The notes below the pieces were generated by a model, which was not told the origin of the DNA, did not search any database, and saw nothing but the letters and a program-made list of their open reading frames with translations. A stretch of DNA of 16,094 bases from Sphingomonadales bacterium. Its GTDB lineage: Bacteria > Bacteroidota > Bacteroidia > UBA7662. Both the position numbers and the translations under genes were made by a program. Where the stretch lies: assembly GCA_016872125.1 (NCBI GenBank), contig VHBD01000018.1, positions 1 to 16,094 on the forward strand. Direction: 5' to 3'. This document shows positions 1-6,826 of this stretch, piece after piece (position 1 is the first letter of the stretch; each line of letters starts with the position of its first letter).

Positions 1-150
1 TACGATTTTCCCTTTATTGGACTTCGAAGTCGCTGAATTAGAGGACTTAGCCTTGGTCTGTGCATAGGCAGAAGATAGGCACGTCAAAGGATTGGAGGAG
101 TTGCCGTACAGAAAGGCGAGAAAGACAAGGTAAAAAGTTTTGAATTTCAT
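1..150 (-). CDS. N-terminus of an exported protein, cut by window edge (possibly second M16 peptidase)
   Basis: Fifty codons are open from an ATG at 148-150 to the window edge. The translation starts with a typical signal peptide: MKFK, then the hydrophobic run FYLVFLAFLYG, and a likely signal peptidase I site after SSAYA. After it comes a Ser/Lys-rich linker ending NKGKIV. It lies 75 bases downstream of the complete M16 peptidase on the same strand. In Bacteroidota an M16 protein with the zinc motif is commonly followed by a second M16 protein that lacks it, so a partner subunit is the best guess; that rests on context only, since no M16 domain sequence is inside the window. Export is well supported. 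Identity is not. Confidence 0.55.
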   Translation of the reverse strand, partial: MKFKTFYLVFLAFLYGNSSNPLTCLSSAYAQTKAKSSNSATSKSNKGKIV

Positions 151-190
151 AACAATGGGTATGGATCGAATAGAATGTACAATAATGAAG

Positions 191-220
191 GAAAAGACCA
201 GTGATGAGTGAAAAGACCAG
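191..220. repeat. 11-bp perfect direct repeat in the gap between two exported-protein genes
   Basis: GAAAAGACCAG occurs at 191-201 and again at 210-220, with the 8 bases TGATGAGT between them. Start-to-start spacing is 19 bp, close to two helical turns. The copies lie just downstream of the stop codon of the M16 gene (226-228, minus strand) and upstream of the next signal-peptide gene. Function unknown: a regulatory double site or a chance or slippage duplication are all possible. Confidence 0.6.
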
Positions 221-225
221 GAAGC

Positions 226-1584
226 TCAAGGTTTAGGCTTGGGCATATAGTACAAGGTCACTTGGTTGTTGGGAACTAAATAGGTGTTGGCAACACGACG
301 AATATCAGCCGGGGTAACCTTACGAAAACGATCAAATTCCGTGTTGATCAGGTTGACATCCCCATAAAAAAGTTCGTAGTCGCTCAATTGTTCGGCAATT
401 CCCTGCACGGTTCCCAACTGAGCGACCCTATCGCTTTCGAGTTGGGTGAGCAATTTGTTCAGTTCGGACTGTTGCACGGTTTCTTCACGAATCTGCCGAT
501 ATTCTTCCTTCATGGCCAGGTTCAACGAATCCGCTGAAATGCCCATGTTGACAATGCCGTACATAATAGCCACACCATGATCCACCATTCCCAGCGGGAA
601 AGCCCCAACTGCAACCGCTTTCTGTTGGCGATCAGCGATGGATTTCTGAAAACGAGAAGATGCACCCTGCGATAGCAAACTGGTCAGCATGCTCATGGGA
701 TAAAAATCAGGAGTTCCTTGAGCAGGCATCTTGAAAGAATGGACAATTGCAGGCAATTGAATGTTATCGTACACGGTGTCAATACGCTCAGCGGTCTGGG
801 CGGGTTCTGCCGGGTTGGGTCTAGGAATAGGCCCCTTTGACGATGGAATCGTTCCAAAATAGCGGTTAACCCATGCCTTGACCTGTTCTGTTCGGAAGTC
901 TCCGGCTATGGAGAGCACAGCATTATCCGGCACATAGAAGGTGCGGTAGAAGTCCATGAACTCTTCGCGCTTGGCGGAGTTCAGGTGATCCATGGAGCCA
1001 ATGACTGAACGGCCGTAGGGATGTTGCAGAAAAGTGCGTCGCATGGTTTGATCCAACAAACCACCGTAAGGAGTATTGTCGTAGCGCTGACGTCGTTCTT
1101 CTTTGACTACCTCTCTTTGGGTTTCAATTCCTTCGTCCTCGATTTTGGCATGAAGCATGCGCTCGCTCTCCATCCATAGACCCAGCTCCAATTGATTGGA
1201 TGGCAAGATCTCAAAGTAAAATGTTCGATCGTAAAATGTGTTGGCATTGAGGACTCCGCCGTTCGTCTTGACCAATTTCATGTATTCTCCCCGCCCGATA
1301 TTCTCGCTTCCTTCAAATAACAAATGCTCAAAGAAGTGGGCAAATCCTGTTCGGGTAGGGTCTTCGTTTTTACTCCCTACTTTGTAAGAAACGGTGACGG
1401 CCACAATAGGTGTTGAGCTGTCTTGATGGAGGATGACTTTGAGGCCGTTGGCAAGTTGGTATTTCTCGAATTCAATGACTTGCGCTATGCCTTGCTGCAT
1501 GCCGAATAGGAGAACAGCAAGAACTAACCAATAAATCTTGGGCCTATTCGTTGAGGTTTGGGGGTATTCCATCATTTTTCGCAT
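226..1584 (-). CDS. M16 family zinc metallopeptidase, exported
   Basis: The 452-residue protein has an N-terminal hydrophobic segment (about residues 17-33) with a likely cleavage site near GIAQ (32-35), so it should act in the periplasm or on the envelope. The inverted zinc motif HFFEH (residues 83-87) is the M16 signature: two zinc-binding histidines and the catalytic glutamate. VVKEE at 159-163, about 75 residues on, supplies the distal glutamate ligand. NGLKVILHQD before the motif and NGGVLNANTFYDRTFYF after it are also typical. The length is that of a single-chain M16B unit (two roughly 200-residue halves) that usually pairs with an inactive partner, which may be the truncated gene at 1-150. 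Start: ATG at 1584; ATGs four and five codons in are equally possible. It follows ilvE after 66 bases and may share its transcript. Substrate unknown. Confidence 0.93.
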   Translation of the reverse strand: MRKMMEYPQTSTNRPKIYWLVLAVLLFGMQQGIAQVIEFEKYQLANGLKVILHQDSSTPIVAVTVSYKVGSKNEDPTRTGFAHFFEHLLFEGSENIGRGEYMKLVKTNGGVLNANTFYDRTFYFEILPSNQLELGLWMESERMLHAKIEDEGIETQREVVKEERRQRYDNTPYGGLLDQTMRRTFLQHPYGRSVIGSMDHLNSAKREEFMDFYRTFYVPDNAVLSIAGDFRTEQVKAWVNRYFGTIPSSKGPIPRPNPAEPAQTAERIDTVYDNIQLPAIVHSFKMPAQGTPDFYPMSMLTSLLSQGASSRFQKSIADRQQKAVAVGAFPLGMVDHGVAIMYGIVNMGISADSLNLAMKEEYRQIREETVQQSELNKLLTQLESDRVAQLGTVQGIAEQLSDYELFYGDVNLINTEFDRFRKVTPADIRRVANTYLVPNNQVTLYYMPKPKP

Positions 1585-1622
1585 TTTGTTGAGGGATGAA
1601 TGGTCTGATAATTTTGATTTTT

Positions 1623-1642
1623 CGTAATCTGACGTAATCTGA
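1623..1642. repeat. Tandem 10-bp duplication between ilvE and the M16 gene
   Basis: CGTAATCTGA occurs twice head to tail with no spacer (1623-1632 and 1633-1642). It sits in the 66-base gap between the ilvE stop (1651) and the M16 start (1584). The 10-bp unit is about one helical turn, so both copies face the same side of the DNA. It could be a tandem operator or a simple slippage duplication. The sequence alone does not decide. Confidence 0.7.
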
Positions 1643-1650
1643 GAGGTGAA

Positions 1651-2715
1651 TTATTTCAATTTCATAATCCAACCGCGTGTGTCTTGGATTTTGCTGGTTT
1701 TGATATCGTCCAGCATCCTGCCTAGCATATTGGAATAGGTTCGGGTCTCAAGGGCCGGCAATTCCAAACGGCGATCTTGCACGGTGATGCTGGAAATTTG
1801 GGCCACGGTTGCTGCTGTTCCTGTTCCGAAAGCGTCTTTGAGCTCGTTTCGGTCGTAGGCAGCGACGACTTCATCGATGCTGATTTTGCGAACTTCGACT
1901 GGAAGGCCAGCTTCGATGGCCAATCCGAGAATACTATCGCGGGTTATCCCTTCCAAAATCGTTCCGTCAGCAATTGGGGTGACCAGGGTGTCGCCTATTT
2001 GAAAAAACAAATTCATGGTCCCGGATTCTTCGATGTATTTCATCTCCTTTCCGTCCAACCATACCAATTGGTCGTAGCCTTCTTCCCGAGCGTGCTTCAG
2101 TGGTAACATGCCTGCAGCATAATTGCCTGCAACTTTGGCAAAGCCGGTACCCATTGGGAAGGCCCTCACATAGCGATCCGAGACCTTCACATGCAAAGGG
2201 GCCGTGTAATAATTACCTACAGGGCAATTGAAAATGATGAAACGGTAAGAATCGGAGGGACGAATCCCTACATATTCATCAATGGCATACATGAAGGGAC
2301 GTAAATAGAGGGAATACCCGGGCTGTCGTGGGACCCATTCCTGATCCAATTCCAGAAGGGCTTTGAGGCCACCGATGAAAATGTCTTCGGTGATGGCAGG
2401 CATGCACAATCTTCCTGCCGAGCGAATCATGCGACTCATGTTATCGTAGGGGCGAAAAATCTGTACCTTACCCTTCTGGTCCCTGTAGGCTTTGAGGCCC
2501 TCAAAAATGGATTGCCCATAATGCAAGGCGGAAATTGCTGGATTGGTAGGAATTTCGCCGTAAGGCACAATGCGGGCGTTTTGCCATTGCCCATCCTGAA
2601 ATTCGGCAACAAACATGTGATCTGCAAAGACTTTGCCGAAGGGAAGATGATCGAAATCAACCAGCGGTAAGCGGGAATTTTCGATTCGGGTCGTAGGAAA
2701 AACGGGCTGGGGCAT
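1651..2715 (-). CDS. ilvE: Branched-chain amino acid aminotransferase
   Basis: A PLP-dependent fold-type IV aminotransferase of 354 residues, of the longer BCAT type. It interconverts Leu, Ile and Val with their 2-oxo acids using 2-oxoglutarate/glutamate, in the cytosol. The Schiff-base lysine is K194 in GTGFAKVAGNYAAG. The other family blocks are present: LHYGQSIFEGLKAYR (64-78), RPYDNMSRM (88-96), EESGTMNLFF (229-238) with the cofactor-side glutamate, GITRDSIL (256-263), and FGTGTAATVAQI (296-307). The ATG at 2715 gives the usual start, with the MPQ...FG(K)VF...HMF layout known from Bacteroidota IlvE. It starts only 42 bases from the likely start of the divergent gene at 2758, so its promoter must lie in or overlap that reading frame. 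The M16 gene follows after 66 bases. Confidence 0.96.
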   Translation of the reverse strand: MPQPVFPTTRIENSRLPLVDFDHLPFGKVFADHMFVAEFQDGQWQNARIVPYGEIPTNPAISALHYGQSIFEGLKAYRDQKGKVQIFRPYDNMSRMIRSAGRLCMPAITEDIFIGGLKALLELDQEWVPRQPGYSLYLRPFMYAIDEYVGIRPSDSYRFIIFNCPVGNYYTAPLHVKVSDRYVRAFPMGTGFAKVAGNYAAGMLPLKHAREEGYDQLVWLDGKEMKYIEESGTMNLFFQIGDTLVTPIADGTILEGITRDSILGLAIEAGLPVEVRKISIDEVVAAYDRNELKDAFGTGTAATVAQISSITVQDRRLELPALETRTYSNMLGRMLDDIKTSKIQDTRGWIMKLK

Positions 2716-2757
2716 GATGTGCCGAAGTTAGGAAAGAGGCCCTTAATTTGCATCGTG

Positions 2758-3237
2758 ATGGCTGTCAAAACCAAGGATGTAGAAGGGGCTAAGGCCTTCT
2801 GGGCTGGATCCATGAGAGGAGACCCCCTGTGGGAGGAATGGGTACTGGAGGAGGATATCATTGATTTGCTCGAAAAGCCTAATTCGGCCCCTACACAATC
2901 TGCCCTGACTCCAAGGGAATTATGGATTCTGGTTCCAGAAGAACCCCATGCGCAGAGCAGGCCTCTGTTACTCAAAATAGCCGCATCCATAGGATACGCC
3001 CCCGCTGAATTGCGAATTGAGGTGATGGCCCCTATGGATCTTGCCCAATTGCAAGATTGGTTGTCTATTCAGCCCTGGTTAACTCGAAGAGTACTCGCTT
3101 TGGGGATTTCCATTCCGGACCTTCCCCTTGAACCCCACGGGTACTGGGCGGTTGCCCCCGATTTGAATACGTTGAGCAGTGATGAAAATGCAAGGAAATC
3201 GCTTTGGGGCCAAATCAAAGGTTGGCGGGATGCGTGA
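2758..3237 (+). CDS. Small protein resembling DNA polymerase III psi subunit (HolD-like), tentative
   Basis: I do not recognise this securely. The 159-residue frame is hydrophilic, with no signal peptide or membrane segment. The C-terminal block NARKSLWGQIKGW (144-156) resembles the end of E. coli HolD as I remember it (AR-ALWQQI). The order is also psi-like: strand LWILVPEE (55-62), helix PLLLKIAASIG (69-79), strand RRVLALGI (110-117), then the ALW-type helix. If so, it would be a clamp-loader accessory linking DnaX to an SSB-binding partner. Start is uncertain: ATG 2758 is chosen; a GTG at 2719 would nearly abut the divergent ilvE start; an ATG at 2812 gives 141 residues, close to E. coli psi (137), and leaves room for promoters. 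The next gene, rdgB, overlaps its stop by 8 bases, suggesting translational coupling. The ORF on the opposite strand here (2436-2990) is a shadow. Confidence 0.62.
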   Translation: MAVKTKDVEGAKAFWAGSMRGDPLWEEWVLEEDIIDLLEKPNSAPTQSALTPRELWILVPEEPHAQSRPLLLKIAASIGYAPAELRIEVMAPMDLAQLQDWLSIQPWLTRRVLALGISIPDLPLEPHGYWAVAPDLNTLSSDENARKSLWGQIKGWRDA

Positions 3238-3829
3238 GCAAGTCCCGCAACGTTGGGTATTGGCCAGCCATAACCTCAATAAGGCCGAGGAATTACGCCA
3301 AATGTTGGGGCCATGCAACGTGGAACTGATTACCTTGGAACAACTCCAAATCACGGAGGTCCCTGATGAAACAGGAAATACGTTTCGGGAAAATGCACTC
3401 ATCAAGGCTCAAGCCACCTTTGCGGCTTCGAAACTGCCTGCATTGGCGGATGATTCCGGCTTGGAAGTTGAGGCATTGAACGGCTTACCCGGGGTGCATT
3501 CAGCCCGATTTGCGGGACCCAAGGCTACGGATGAAGAAAATGTCCAGTTGCTTTTGAAACGGTTGACGAATCAAGTCAATCGCAGGGCACGCTTTGTCTG
3601 TGTGCTGTGTTTATGGAATGGAAAGGAGGCCACCTATTGGGAGGGCCAAGTTAAGGGTCAGATTCTGGAGTCCCCCCGGGGTCATCACGGATTTGGCTAC
3701 GATCCGGTTTTTGAAGCCAAGGAATTACCCGGACAAAGTCTAGCCGAAATTGACCCTGCCATGAAGAATGAAATTTCTCATCGAGCGTCAGCTGTTCGAT
3801 CGATGTTGGCTTCTTTGATCACGATATAA
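3230..3829 (+). CDS. rdgB: XTP/dITP pyrophosphatase (Ham1/RdgB, non-canonical purine NTPase)
   Basis: From the ATG at 3230 the protein has 199 residues, the usual size. It hydrolyses dITP, XTP and related deaminated purine nucleotides to monophosphates, cleaning the nucleotide pool in the cytosol. Family motifs are complete: SHNLNKAEEL (13-22, the S/T-x-N-x-x-K phosphate site), TGNTFRENALIKA (48-60), LADDSGLEVEALNGLPGVHSAR (72-93; catalytic DDSG with D74 and D75), GFGYDPVF (154-161) and the substrate-clamping SHRASAV (183-189). The frame stays open upstream to a GTG at 3179, but that would overlap the preceding gene by 59 bases and add a non-family extension; ATG 3230 overlaps it by only 8. 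The 3' end overlaps rnhA on the other strand by 52 bases, so there is no terminator between them. Confidence 0.96.
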   Translation: MREQVPQRWVLASHNLNKAEELRQMLGPCNVELITLEQLQITEVPDETGNTFRENALIKAQATFAASKLPALADDSGLEVEALNGLPGVHSARFAGPKATDEENVQLLLKRLTNQVNRRARFVCVLCLWNGKEATYWEGQVKGQILESPRGHHGFGYDPVFEAKELPGQSLAEIDPAMKNEISHRASAVRSMLASLITI

Positions 3830-4269
3830 CCTTGATCTTCAGGTAATTCAGCCTTTGAGGCTGCTTCTTTGGCCAAGCAATCGCATCGTTCATTTTCAGG
3901 ATGCATGGTATGGCCTTTGATCCATGTCCATTGCATGCGATGATGTTCAGCCAAGGAGATCAAGGCCTTCCAGAGGTCAGGGTTTTTTACATTTTTCCAA
4001 TCCTTCTTGATCCATTTTGCTGTCCATTGGTCATTGAAGGCATCAACTAGGTATTTAGAATCCGAGATCAACTCAATATCATGCGATATTCCTTTAATTT
4101 CCTTCAGGGCGGCGATGGCCGCCATGAGTTCCATCCTGTTGTTGGTGGTAAGTCGGAATCCACCGCTAATTTCTTTGCGATGAGTTCCACTGAGGAGTAT
4201 AGCCCCGTAACCTCCAGGACCCGGGTTGCCAAGTGCTGATCCATCGGTGTAAACAGTAATGTTAGCCAT
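3778..4269 (-). CDS. rnhA: Ribonuclease HI
   Basis: A 163-residue type 1 RNase H (E. coli enzyme 155). It cuts the RNA strand of RNA-DNA hybrids, in R-loops and Okazaki primers, using two metal ions. All four acidic active-site residues are visible: D9 in VYTDGSALGNPGPGG, E47 in NNRMELMAAI, D70 in LISDSKYLVD, and D130 in NERCDCLAKEAA. The handle region KWIKKDWKNVKNPDLW (85-100) and the GH at 119-120 of the flexible loop are also present. It begins 8 bases after folC and is probably the last gene of the exbB-exbD-tonB-folC-rnhA transcript. Its final codons (YIVIKEAN and beyond) overlap the convergent rdgB by 52 bases. This tail is past the catalytic fold and may be dispensable. Confidence 0.97.
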   Translation of the reverse strand: MANITVYTDGSALGNPGPGGYGAILLSGTHRKEISGGFRLTTNNRMELMAAIAALKEIKGISHDIELISDSKYLVDAFNDQWTAKWIKKDWKNVKNPDLWKALISLAEHHRMQWTWIKGHTMHPENERCDCLAKEAASKAELPEDQGYIVIKEANIDRTADAR

Positions 4270-4277
4270 GAACTTGT

Positions 4278-5675
4278 TTAATTTTGACCGCAGTGGTTAA
4301 TTTCCGCGACCACAAAGAATGAACCGGTGGCGATCACCAAATCAAATTTGCCAGCAGCCGAGACTGCTGCCCTCCAAGCATGGTCCACCGAAGGCCATAC
4401 GGAGCCTGTCAGGTCATAGGACTTTGCTTTTTCGGCAAGATCCTCTGCACGCAGGGCACGGGGTATGCTTGGGGCACAGAAATAATAATGAGCTGCCTTG
4501 GGCAACAAGGCCAAAACCGAATCATGATCCTTATCGCTGACCATACCCAATACCCAATGCGCTTGGGGTTGATCACCCTCTGCATCTTTGCTCAAACGCA
4601 ACAGAGTGGATTGAACTTGATTCACGATGGCGCGTATACCTTCTTGATTATGAGCTACATCCGTTATACGTATGGGATGATGTCCCCAAGTTTGCCAGCG
4701 TCCTTGCAAACCAGTTAGGCCCGATACGTTGCTTAGCCCCTGCAAAATCTTGTCATCATCCAAATCTTCCCCCATTTGACGCAAAATATCCATAGCCATC
4801 AAAGTCTGCCCCAAATTTTCAGCCTGATAATCTCCCAACAAATCACAGTGCAGAAGATGACTCCATGTTTTTCCGCTTCGTTCAACACGCCATGCATAGG
4901 AATCTTCGAGGGGTACTTTCCTTAATCGATAACATTGATCCGAATTGTAGATAAGGCATCTTAATTCATGAGCCTTGTTCACAAATATGTTTTGGATTTC
5001 TTCAATTTGAGTTCTGCCAAGAATTAGGGGAACCCCACGTTTCATTATACCTGCCTTCTCCGCAGCAATCAGGGGCAAGGTATTCCCAAGCAAATTCATA
5101 TGGTCCCAATCAATATGGGTGATTAAGGTCAATACAGGCTGGACGATATTGGTAGAATCCAGTCTTCCGCCCAAACCGGTTTCAATGACGACAAAATCAA
5201 GATTAGACTCAGCGAAATGCGCAAAGGCCATGGCCGTGGTGAATTCAAAAAAGGAAGGCTGAGGGTAATCCAGACATTGTTGCAAGGTGGAGACCCAATG
5301 CACTATGCGTTCTTCTTCAATGGGTTGACCGTTGATACGAATTCGCTCTCTAAAATCCCACAGGTGGGGCGAGGTGAACAATCCCGTGCGGTACCCATGA
5401 GCTTGCAAGATCGCGGCCAGCATATGGGCTACAGAGCCCTTGCCATTGGTTCCTGCTACATGTATTACCTTGCCCATACGACGTTCGGGGTGACCGATAT
5501 AACGGCAAAGGGTCTGAATGCCTTCCAACCCTTGGCGATAGGCTGCAGGTCCTACCCGATGAAACATGGGCAACTGCTCAAGAAGCCACTCTAGGGTTTC
5601 TTCATAAGTTGGAAGGAGTTTGATTGGAAAATTGGATGGCGACATTGCGGTTGATCCTTCTACGGAGTTCTCCAT
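4278..5675 (-). CDS. folC: Bifunctional folylpolyglutamate synthase / dihydrofolate synthase
   Basis: An ATP-dependent Mur-type ligase of 465 residues. It adds glutamate to dihydropteroate and to reduced folates. The P-loop is GTNGKGS (75-81). It is followed by GLFTSPHL (98-105), the FEFTTAMAF substrate block (144-152), ETGLGGRLDSTN (165-176) and the HIDWDHMNLLGNTL block (187-200) with AAEKAGIMKRG. C-terminal domain marks are GRWQ (325-328) and DVAHNQEG (339-346), where H342 and N343 contact the nucleotide. All parts are present and in order. Start: ATG 5675 gives ten extra residues before a second ATG at codon 11, and either could be used. It lies 9 bases after the TonB-like gene and 8 before rnhA. 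Folate enzymes next to a TonB energiser have no obvious functional link; shared transcription is the likely reason. Confidence 0.96.
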   Translation of the reverse strand: MENSVEGSTAMSPSNFPIKLLPTYEETLEWLLEQLPMFHRVGPAAYRQGLEGIQTLCRYIGHPERRMGKVIHVAGTNGKGSVAHMLAAILQAHGYRTGLFTSPHLWDFRERIRINGQPIEEERIVHWVSTLQQCLDYPQPSFFEFTTAMAFAHFAESNLDFVVIETGLGGRLDSTNIVQPVLTLITHIDWDHMNLLGNTLPLIAAEKAGIMKRGVPLILGRTQIEEIQNIFVNKAHELRCLIYNSDQCYRLRKVPLEDSYAWRVERSGKTWSHLLHCDLLGDYQAENLGQTLMAMDILRQMGEDLDDDKILQGLSNVSGLTGLQGRWQTWGHHPIRITDVAHNQEGIRAIVNQVQSTLLRLSKDAEGDQPQAHWVLGMVSDKDHDSVLALLPKAAHYYFCAPSIPRALRAEDLAEKAKSYDLTGSVWPSVDHAWRAAVSAAGKFDLVIATGSFFVVAEINHCGQN

Positions 5676-5684
5676 AGGAGACCT

Positions 5685-6437
5685 TTACGATTTACTCCGA
5701 ATCTTTAATTCAAATTTTAAAATTCCACGTTGAATTTCTTTGCCGTTGACCGAGCGCTTGAATCGTGCATTCTGTGTAGCCTCCACCAAGGCTCTGCGTT
5801 GTTGGGCAGTCAGGGGTTTGGTACTTTTGGGTGTACCGATAACACGCACTCGTCCTTCACGATCCACTTCGATGGGAATATCCACTTGAGCATCAAGAAT
5901 TCTAAATTCTTCCGGATCGGGATCCTGCGCAAAACCTCTGTTTTCCAGGCCATCACCACTGGCCGAAAAGCCACCGCTCCCGTTGCTTTGACCTATGGAT
6001 TCTCGGGCTCCATCTTCCACTCCTTGAGAAGGGCTTTGCTTGCTGCTTTGGTTTGCGGAATTTTTGCGGTTGAGCAAACGCTGCAAACGAGGGTCCATGG
6101 GTTTGGTTTCTGCTGGAGGGCTGGTTTTGGTGTTGACCACTGGAGCTTCCTCCAAATCTTGCGTTTCAACAGGAGGCGATTTTGGGTTTGTAGGGCCAGA
6201 TTTAGGCTCCGGAACAGTGGGTTCTGCGCTTTGCTCCGAAGAAGAGCTTACGGAGGGATCTGTGTCCGCTAAGCCATCCGGGACGCCCAAAGCCAAAGCC
6301 ATGCCACCGGCTTTGTTCTCGGCAGGATCGTTTTGAGGAATGCCCAAGGTGAGCAGTCCAAGGATCAACACCAAAATCAAGTGAAGAAGCAGACTAAAAG
6401 CCCATGCCTTGGCCTGTGAACGGTTAGTTCCTTTCAC
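5685..6437 (-). CDS. TonB-like energy transducer
   Basis: A 250-residue protein with one N-terminal membrane anchor (about 12-33), a long Pro/Ser/Thr/Glu-rich periplasmic spacer (about 35-170) and a small C-terminal domain (about 178-247, with PIEVDREGRVRVIG and RRALVEATQNARFKRS). The anchor contains SLLLH (S15, H19), the SxxxH pattern known from E. coli TonB, where the histidine couples to ExbB-ExbD. The C-terminal block has the order of a TonB/TolA beta-alpha-beta domain but is short and lacks the YP motif, so which outer-membrane receptor or partner it touches is unknown. The start is a GTG at 6437, overlapping the exbD stop as GTGA; no other start precedes the anchor. TolA is the alternative; TonB fits better because of the SxxxH anchor and spacer composition. 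Confidence 0.85.
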   Translation of the reverse strand: MKGTNRSQAKAWAFSLLLHLILVLILGLLTLGIPQNDPAENKAGGMALALGVPDGLADTDPSVSSSSEQSAEPTVPEPKSGPTNPKSPPVETQDLEEAPVVNTKTSPPAETKPMDPRLQRLLNRKNSANQSSKQSPSQGVEDGARESIGQSNGSGGFSASGDGLENRGFAQDPDPEEFRILDAQVDIPIEVDREGRVRVIGTPKSTKPLTAQQRRALVEATQNARFKRSVNGKEIQRGILKFELKIRSKS

Positions 6438-6826
6438 CTTGGATCAGTTGCCAAAACCATTTTGAGGCGGGCCTCCTGGGCCCATTGCATCACATCGACC
6501 ACCTCTTGAACAGGAACCAATCGATGACTTTGTAACATCAAAGTTCGGCCTGTATCCACTGCCGTAAGGGAGAGTAATCTTCCTTTCAGTGATTGTTTAT
6601 TGACTTTTTGGTCGTCGAGGTAGTATTGCGATAGGCTATCAATGCTAATCCGAATCGCTTGCTTCTGAACGGTTTGTCCTTTGCCTTTGGGCAACAGCAA
6701 CTTGAGGGCTTGTGGAGCCACCAAAGTAGAGGTTAGCAAGAAAAAAATTAGCAGGAGAAAGACTATATCCGTCATAGAAGCCATGCTGAAATCAGCTTTG
6801 ACTTTGGATGCTTTACGAAAATTCAT
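6434..6826 (-). CDS. exbD: ExbD/TolR family biopolymer transport protein
   Basis: A 130-residue protein with a short cytoplasmic N-terminus, one transmembrane helix (about 19-38) and a periplasmic domain. The helix starts with MTDIVFLLLIFFLLTS, and D20 matches the proton-carrying aspartate of ExbD (D25 in E. coli). LKLLLPKGKG just after the helix is also typical. The C-terminal domain (DSLSQYYLDDQKV...LMLQSHRLVPVQEVVDVM...) has the usual strand-helix pattern. It forms the stator with ExbB that powers the TonB-like protein encoded next. It overlaps both neighbours by 4 bases: ATGA with exbB and GTGA with the tonB-like gene. TolR is the alternative; no pal or tolB is in the window. Confidence 0.93.
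   Translation of the reverse strand: MNFRKASKVKADFSMASMTDIVFLLLIFFLLTSTLVAPQALKLLLPKGKGQTVQKQAIRISIDSLSQYYLDDQKVNKQSLKGRLLSLTAVDTGRTLMLQSHRLVPVQEVVDVMQWAQEARLKMVLATDPR

Noticed and set aside
47..229. 60-residue minus-strand ORF at the left end
   Set aside because: It overlaps in another frame the start of the signal-peptide gene at 1-150 and the M16 stop. Its composition is Cys/His/Phe-rich and unlike a real gene, whereas the 150-1 frame has a clean signal peptide.
2436..2990. 184-residue minus-strand ORF across the ilvE start
   Set aside because: It overlaps the well-supported N-terminal part of ilvE in another frame and the plus-strand gene. It has no recognisable motif.
5730..6272. 180-residue plus-strand ORF antisense to the TonB-like gene
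   Set aside because: It mirrors the low-complexity Pro/Ser/Glu-rich spacer, which often leaves long open antisense frames. It is Arg/Cys/Phe-rich with no family motif.
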